Assembly: GCF_026212465.1 (NCBI RefSeq)
Contig: NC_080057.1
Location: 19,369,462-19,433,461, forward strand
Origin: Amaranthus tricolor
Taxonomy: Eukaryota > Streptophyta > Magnoliopsida > Caryophyllales > Amaranthaceae
Length of the DNA stretch: 64,000 nucleotides
Reading direction: 5' to 3'
Below, in pieces: positions 57,332-64,000 of the stretch. Every line of letters begins with the position of its first letter. Positions within the stretch are counted from its first letter, which is position 1. The position numbers were made by a program, and so were the translations under genes. The notes under the pieces are model-generated. The model searched no databases and had not been told where the DNA came from. It saw only the letters and a program-made list of their open reading frames with translations.

Positions 57332-60300
57332 ATGACTACAATGAAGCTCGACATTGAGAAGTTTGATAGGAATGTAAACTTTGGCTTATGGCAAGTCAAA
57401 ATGAGAGCCATTTTGATCCAAAATGGTGTGCATAAGGCCATTGATGGTGTAGATAATATGCCGGAAGGAATGTCCGCATCGAGATGGGAAGAGATAGACA
57501 CTAAGGCATTATCGGCAATTCAATTATGCCTTTCCAATGATGTTCTAAGAGAGGTTGTTAAAGAAACAACCAAGAGTATATGGGAGAAATTAGAATCACT
57601 CTATATGGCCAAAAGTGTTACCAATAGGCTACTCTTGAAGAGTAGACTCTACGACTTACGCTTGGAGGAAGGTAAACCTTTAAAACCTCACTTAGATGAG
57701 TTTTGTTCCATTGTTATGGATTTACAAAACATTGATGTCAAGCTTGATGATGAAGACTTGGCAATTTACCTTTTATGTTCTTTACCCCCCTCTTATAAAA
57801 ATTTTAGAGAAACTCTACTTTATGGTAGAGATAATTTGAGTAGTGATGATGTAAAGAGTGCATTAACACAAAGGGACCTCATTGATACACAATTGTCACA
57901 AAAGTCACCAAGCAATGCTAGTGATGGTTTGTTTGTAAGGGGGAGGTCATAAGAGAAAGGTTCCACTAGTGGGAGTGGAAACAAGAGTAAAGGGAGGTCC
58001 AAGTCCATGAGGCCAAATAAAAATAAAACTTGTAACTATTGCAAGTTTAAGGGCCACATCAAGAAGGATTGTTGGAAGTTAAAGAAAAAGCTTGAGGAAG
58101 AGGCTAGGGAAGGAACTAGCAATACTAATGCTAGTTATGTGAATGATAGTGATGGTGATGTTTTAGTTGCCACACATGGGTACAAAGATAATGATGAGTG
58201 GATTCTTGATTCGGGGTGCACATTCCACATGACTCCCAACAAAACTTTTTTCCAAACTTATGAAAATGTTGATGGGGGAAATGTTACCATGGGAAACAAT
58301 ACTACATGTAAGGTTGTTGGGATTGGGAATATTAGAATAAAAATGTTTGATGGGATTGTGAGAACCTTAACCGATGTGAGGTATGTCCCGGGGTTGAAAA
58401 AGAATCTATTATCTTTGGGTACTCTTGATAAAATCGGGTGTAAAATCACTTGTGAAGGTGGAGCTATGAAGGTTGCCAAGGGCTCACTAGTAGTGATGAA
58501 GGGGAAGTTGAATGGGAGTTTATATGCTCTTCAAGGTTCAACCATTCTTGGCTCGGCGAATGTATCCACAAGCACAATGTCCGATCAAGACACCAAACTT
58601 TGGCATTTGAGGCTTGGTCACATGGGCGAAAGAGGTATGTTTGAACTCTCTAAACAAGGTTTATTTGATGGGAAGAAATTTGGGAACCTTGGTTTTTATG
58701 AACATTGTGTTTATGGGAAACACAAGAGAGTTAGTTTTAAACCCGCCATTCACAACACTAAGGGAATTTTAGATTATGTCCATTCCGATTTGTGGGGGCC
58801 TTCTCGAATGCCCTCCCTTAGTGGTTGTAGCTACATGTTGACCTTTATTGATGATTTCTCTAGGAAAGTTTGGTGTTATTTTATAAAACATAAAAATGAA
58901 GTTTTTGATGTCTTCTTGGAATGGAAGAAAATGATTGAAAAGAAAACCGGTAGGAGCATCAAGACCTTAAGAACCGACAATGGTCTTGAATTTGTTGATA
59001 GTAAATTTCTCAAATATTGTTCTAATGAAGGTATTGTTAGACATAGAACTTGTGCAGGACGTCCTCAACAAAATGGTGTAGCGGAGAGGATGAATAAAAC
59101 ATTGTTAGAAAGGGCTAGATGCATGCTAAAACAAGCTAATTTGGGGAAGCAATTTTGGGCCGAAACGGTGGCTACGGCATGTTATTTGATCAACCGTTCA
59201 CCTAATACCGCCTTGAAGTTCAAGTCGCCACAAGAGGTGTGGTACAACACTCCGGTAAACTATTCTAGTCTTAGGATCTTTGGTTGTCCAGCTTATATTC
59301 ATGTAAATGAGGGTAAGTTAGAACCAAGGGCTAGAAAAGGCATTTTTGTGGGATATGGAGTGGGTGTAAAAGGGTATAGGGTATGGTGTAATGATTCAAA
59401 GAAAATAATTGTTTTTAGAGATGTTGTTTTTGATGAAAATAATATGCTTGTATCTAATGTTGAAAAACCTTTTGATAATGATGTAAATAATGATGCACAA
59501 GTGGAGGTTGATTCTTCCAATGTGGATGATGAGAAAGATGATGATGTTCAACAAAGGTCTCCTCCTTTGTCAACAACTAGGCAAAGAAGGAAGATCGTGG
59601 CTCCAAGGAGGTATATTGAAGAGTGTGATTATGTTGTTTACGCTCTCAACATTGCTAGCGAAGTCGAAGGGTTGAATGAACCAAGTACGTACAAGGAGGC
59701 TATGGCCTCAAATGACTCAAGCAAGTGGTTGATTGCTATGAAGCAAGAGATGGAATCTCGTGCAAAGAATGGAACTTGGGATATCGTTGTTGCACCAAAG
59801 AAAAAGAAGATTGTGGGGTGCAAGTGGATATTCAAGAGGAAGGAGGGTCCTTCTAGTGATATTCCTCCCATCTACAAAGCAAGGGTAGTTGCAAAGGGAT
59901 ACTCTCAAATTGAGGGTGTTGATTTTCATGAGGTTTTCTCACCGGTGGTGAAACACTCTTCTATAAGGGCATTGCTTGCTTTGGTGGCGATGGAGGATTT
60001 GGAATTACATCAATTGGATGTAAAGACGGCTTTTCTTCACGGTGAGCTTGAAGAAGAAATATTTATGAAGCAACCGGAAGGTTTTGAGGTATCCGGTAAG
60101 GAAAATCATGTGTGTAGATTGAAGAGGTCATTGTATGGGTTGAAGCAATCTCCAAGGCAATGGTATAAAAGGTTTGATTCCTTTATGATTTCACATGATT
60201 TTATTAGAAGTTCTTATGATAGTTGTGTCTATTTTAAGAAGTTTGAAGATGGTTCTTTACTATATTTGCTCTTATATGTTGATGACATGCTTGAAGCATG

Positions 60301-61249
60301 TAGTTCTTTGTTTAAGGTGGAGAACTTGAAAGAGTTGCTTTCAAGTGAATTTGATATGAAAGATCTTGGTGAAGCCAAGAAGATTCTTGGGATGGAGATT
60401 TTGAGAGATCGGGCTAAGGGTGTCTTATACCTTAGTCAAAGGAAGTACATTGAGAAAGTTGTACGACGTTTCTTCTTGGATGATGCTAAAGGTGTGTCTA
60501 CTCCTCTTGCTTCACATTTCAAATTGTCCAAGAATTTGTGTCCACAAACAAAGGCGGATGAAGAGCAAATGGTAAGAATTCCATATACTAGTACCGTTGG
60601 TAGCGTTATGTATGCTATGGTATGTTCTAGACCCGACATTGCTCATGCAGTGAGTTTGGTGAGTAGATATATGTCTAATCCGGGGAAGGGACATTGGGAG
60701 GCACTAAAATGGTTATTGAGGTATTTAAAAGATACTTCTAATGTATGTCTTATGTATGGGAAGAATTCAAGCGAGCTGACCGGGTTTTGTGACTCGGATT
60801 ATGGTGGTGATCTAGATAATAGAAAGTCCACAAGTGGGTTCGTGTTTACTTTGGGTGGTTCGGCGATAAGTTGGCAATCATCGCTGCAAGATGTGGTTGC
60901 TCTCTCTACAACCGAGGCGGAGTACATAGCCGTGGCCGAGTCATTCAAAGAGGCAAAGTGGCTTAAAGGTCTTGTTGGTGAAATGTGCAATAAAGTGTGT
61001 GAGGTAAGTGTGCATTGTGATAGTTAAAGTGCAATTCATTTGGCTAGAAATCAAAATACATTTCATAGAAGATCCAAGCACATTGATATTAAGTATAATT
61101 TCATCCGGGATGAAGTTGAGCACAAAAGGGTGTTGTTGAAAAAGATTGACACTACGGAAAATCCGGCCGACATGATGACAAAGTCATTACCTACTACCAA
61201 GTTTGAATTATGCGTTGACTTGGTAGGTTTAGCTCCTTGCTTGAAGTAA
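57332..61249 (+). pseudogene. Copia gag-pol polyprotein, two nonsense codons
   Basis: From MTTMKLDIEKFD the capsid region runs to about residue 200. A TAA at 57950-57952 follows RGRS. Then come a CCHC knuckle (CNYCKFKGHIKKDC), protease (WILDSGCTFHMTP), the pre-integrase zinc site and integrase (HSDLWGPS, LRTDNGLEF, QQNGVAERMN). RT (VDVKTAFLHGELEEEIF-like, LLLYVDDML) and RNase H (FCDSDYGGD, LSTTEAEY) follow. A TAA at 61025-61027 interrupts the VHCDS-SAIHLA motif. The end is DLVGLAPCLK. Both stops stand where relatives usually have Gln, consistent with CAA to TAA. One zinc-site cysteine is Tyr (LGFYEHC). Everything else stays in one frame. Confidence 0.93.
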
Positions 61250-61333
61250 TGCCCTCTTGGGGCATTTTTGAGGTGTGTATGTTTTTATTGTGAAGTGGAT
61301 TGATGAATGTTTTGACTTGGGTAAACTCAAGTC

Positions 61334-61343
61334 AAGGTGGAGA
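61334..61343 (+). other. Polypurine tract of the plus-strand copia
   Basis: aaggtggaga immediately before the 3' LTR. Confidence 0.85.
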
Positions 61344-61344
61344 T

Positions 61345-62114
61345 TGTTATGAATGGTAGTATATTAATGTGGTAGTATACTAATGTGTGACTTGAGTGCA
61401 CATAAATGGGGTGAATTCATGAGTGTGACTCTTGGTACTTTGGTAACTAAATGGGTGTAATTATGTGTGGAGTATTCATGAAGAATTATGGGTGTTAATG
61501 AAGATTAATGGAGAATATGTAAAGGTTTGATTAAGTATGCTCGATCAAGTTCTGTCAGAGGAAGCTGTAGGGTCGCTCGACCCATTCGCTCGACCGAGCG
61601 AGCCTTTTGGTGGGTCGAGCGGTCAGTCAGAATGCTCCAGTTTTTGCTACTTCTCGCTCGACCGAGCCGCTCGACCCGAGCGAGCTCTCTGTTCAGTCGA
61701 GCGGATTCTCTGATATGCATGGGATGCTTGTTTTCGACCTTTCAAATCCTTAGAGTTATTTCATAGTATTCATTATTCAATATTAACTATGTATTCAAGT
61801 GAGCTATTCATATTCATGTACCTAGTACTATAAATAGGGCTCTCATACTCACACATCAAACACATCAAACACAACCCCTAAGCCAAACACATAGCCTATT
61901 GTTTATATCTCTTTCTCAATTGTAATTCTTCATTAAGAATTGTTGTTTGTATTCTTTTAATATAATATAAACAAAAACTACACACCACGGAGGACTTAGC
62001 CATCATTGGGTGAACCTCCTTAAATCTTTGTGTCCTTTTTAGTTACATTATCAAACTTTGTTTGTTCGTTGTTGTTTGTTCTTAGCATCGTAACGTTATT
62101 GGCGATCATTTTCA
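61345..62114 (+). repeat. 3' LTR of the plus-strand copia
   Basis: 770 bp, the same length as the 5' LTR. TATA box at 61829-61836. It carries the same GC-rich palindrome cluster (about 61566-61706). Confidence 0.95.
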
Positions 62115-62119
62115 GCGAT

Positions 62120-62535
62120 CAACTTCTTCTAACAACATTGCAAAGCTTCTTCAAATTGGGGAGAAAAGTGGGGTTTCCAAGCATGATATGTAATTGTACT
62201 CCTCCTATCACATAGATATTGCGGCACTTTTCATTTTAATCTGTTCGTTTGACTTTGCAACATTTTTATTTTAAGTAGTGTTTTCACTACTTTCTTTGAT
62301 TTTTAGCCACTCGTCTTTTTTCTTTTCTTCTATTTTTAATCTTACCCGCACAATTAAGTGGTTCTTATCTATTTCTTATTAGTTGTGTCAATTGTTGGTG
62401 GTGCAGTCTATTAGGGACGGAGGAAGTTAGGAGCGAGAAATTCCCCATTGCTTAGAAAGGACGGTTTAGTTTTATATTTATGAGAGGGTTAGGAGAATTG
62501 GATTTTTCTCGTAGAAATAGTTCGATAACAGAGAT
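62120..62535. other. Flank of the copia insertion with a coding-like tail
   Basis: Directly after the TSD a short open stretch reads STSSNNIAKLLQIGEKSGVS and stops at about 62190. A similar but diverged stretch (ENINKLLQI) lies left of the element near 56235-56265. These could be paralogous scraps of one disrupted gene. No family is recognised. The rest is AT-rich and empty. Confidence 0.25.
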
Positions 62536-62972
62536 TAGCACTATGTTTGGATGGAGAGAAAGAAAAGTGAGAGATTTGGAGGAGAATGATTTCCATTGTT
62601 TGGATAACAATTTTAGAGGAGGAATTTGGAAGGAAGGGAAATGAAGGGACTAATGTCCCTAATTTTATTAATAACCAAGTCTTTCCAAGAGGGGAAATAT
62701 TTGGAAGGAAAATGAAGTTATTAAGTAGACAATTGTTCATATTCAAACTTTTTTGTGAAGCTTTTATTAATATTTAGCTATAATATGTATTATTATTGAT
62801 AGTATTTAATCTATTTAAAATTTGTATATTTTATTTTCCTTTCATTTCCCTTCAATTCCGTTTCAATCCAAATAATGGAAATTTTCATCACTAACCTCCC
62901 CTTCCTTTCCCTTCTCTTTTTCTTTTCCTTCCTCTCTTTTCCCTCTTAAAATCTTATCCAAACATAGTGTAG
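62536..62972. mobile_element. TIR MITE with tag direct repeats
   Basis: The element 62539-62969 starts cactatgtttggatgg. The right end reverse-complements to cactatgtttggataag. tag lies on both sides, suggesting a 3-bp target duplication of PIF/Harbinger type. Sub-terminal gaaaggaaaag and purine-rich words are on both arms in inverse order. No transposase. Confidence 0.7.
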
Positions 62973-63078
62973 ATGCCTATATAAGAATTGTAGAAATCAT
63001 TATTTTATCAACCAGATGAAATTAGAGAATACTTATTAAGTAAAAGATTTATTGAGAATTCCTATGATTGAAACTGTA
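62973..63078. other. Short spacer
   Basis: Nothing recognised. Confidence 0.4.
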
Positions 63079-64000
63079 ACACCCCGTAATAGGTCAAATT
63101 TTCGAAAACACTTTTAGTGAAAAACATGAGCCAAAACCTACTCATGGGAATGTTAACGCCACATTTATTTCTAAGAAAATAAATATAAGGCTTAACGACT
63201 TAGAAATAACTTAATAACAATAAATCAAATAAAAGGTCTGACAATTTGATAAAAGACTTAAACACAATCTATGTCTATATAAAACTTTAGTGGTTAAAAG
63301 TAAAATTTAAATTGACACACGACTATAATAAAAGCTATATTTCTAATTGTACCTCACTCCATGATCCTTACGCGATCAATAGTCTGCAAAAAGTAAGAAT
63401 GCAAGACAAACAAGAAAAACTTCTAAAATTAGGAAATTGAGTAATTTCAACTCCAACACGTAAAACAATTTAGTTTGAAAATAATTTAAGAAAATAAAAT
63501 ATAATCGAATTGAAAATAATTTTAGAAATAATATGTAGTTGGTTAAACATCAATTTGTGTAAACAATATAAATTCACATATACCAATTAATTTATTTGAT
63601 AGTTAATGACGATAATTTGTCAAATCATATATTCGATTATTAATTTGAGGGACCGAGAACGCCAACAGGCCGAAGCTTTACCCCTATACCTACTTCATTA
63701 AGAGGTCGTCACCCCAGATATTTTTCTTTTTTTTAATTTAATTTTTTTTGGATTTTACATTATTGATTATTTATTTTATATTATTTATTTTATTTTATTA
63801 TTATTATTTACTTGAAAATATCTCGGATATTACAGAAACTGTCAATATAACTTGCCGGATATCAACCACTGGCAATGAACTTCAGAATCAATCGTTTATA
63901 TTTATCAACTTTAATTTCAGGAAACTTATATATGTCTATTCGTCAGAATTCCGAGATTACATTATCAGACTCCCGTCTTGAAAATCTTACCTACTCTATT
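63079..64000. other. Possible LTR edge running off the window
   Basis: tgtaacaccccgtaataggt at 63079 is a typical start of Ty3/gypsy LTRs in plants. A less AT-rich island (gggaccgagaacgccaacag .. gtcgtcaccccaga) lies at 63650-63715. The partner and internal domains are not in the window, so the call is tentative. Confidence 0.35.

Larger units (their letters stand above)
56499..62119 (+). mobile_element. Near-intact Ty1/copia retrotransposon
   Basis: The element 56504-62114 (5,611 bp) has two 770-bp LTRs. It has a tRNA-Met PBS, a PPT and a 1,306-codon gag-pol frame broken by just two in-frame TAA codons. Flanking 5-mers are gtgat (56499-56503) and gcgat (62115-62119), a TSD with one change. 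By eye the LTRs differ at about 15 of 770 positions. The protein resembles Tork/Tnt1-type copia polyproteins. Confidence 0.95.

Overview
This window is nuclear DNA from a eudicot plant. The evidence is spliced genes with GT-AG introns, plant gene families, very AT-rich gene-poor spacers, and a dense mix of plant transposons (Ty1/copia, CACTA, hAT, Mutator-like MITEs, Stowaway). Repeat style and the GTCTC-type MITE suggest Caryophyllales, but that is only an inference.

Intact host genes are few. From left to right: (1) 5206-8172 (+), a six-exon gene for a ~181-aa protein with an exact twin CX9C cysteine motif; (2) 8883-10075 (-), a two-exon gene for a membrane-anchored coiled-coil protein, convergent with (1); (3) 15565-18327 (+), the cytosolic 60S acidic ribosomal protein P2, with telo-box motifs in its leader region; (4) 22309-23451 (-), an intronless F-box protein; (5) 52333-55867 (+), a five-exon low-molecular-weight protein tyrosine phosphatase with an N-terminal extension that resembles a plastid transit peptide. 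A frameshifted last exon of splicing factor SF3A1 lies at 31262-31529 (-), and a broken trihelix/NAM-associated ORF lies at 35974-36834 (-).

Mobile DNA fills most of the rest. There are two full-length copia elements. The one at 24819-29878 (-) has 214-bp LTRs, TSD acaac, and a damaged pol whose RT box reads YVDE. The one at 56504-62114 (+) has 770-bp LTRs and is nearly intact, broken only by two stops. A CACTA element at 45123-50527 has TSD agt, a decayed TNP2 transposase and a ULP1-type protease tail. Four long-TIR Mutator-like MITEs lie at 257-1120, 1863-2872, 11453-12076 and 20947-21617. Five hAT-type non-autonomous elements are present, four with exact 8-bp TSDs. A 2.4-kb foldback-like element at about 12858-15272 carries inverted 22-bp tandem arrays and an RNase H-like fragment, and hosts a hAT element that itself hosts another MITE. 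A 534-bp solo LTR with TSD gattt sits inside a Stowaway-like MITE inside a PTP intron.

The host genes do not form a pathway; they are unrelated housekeeping and regulatory genes separated by layers of nested insertions. The main value of the window is its readable insertion history, plus the twin-CX9C gene.
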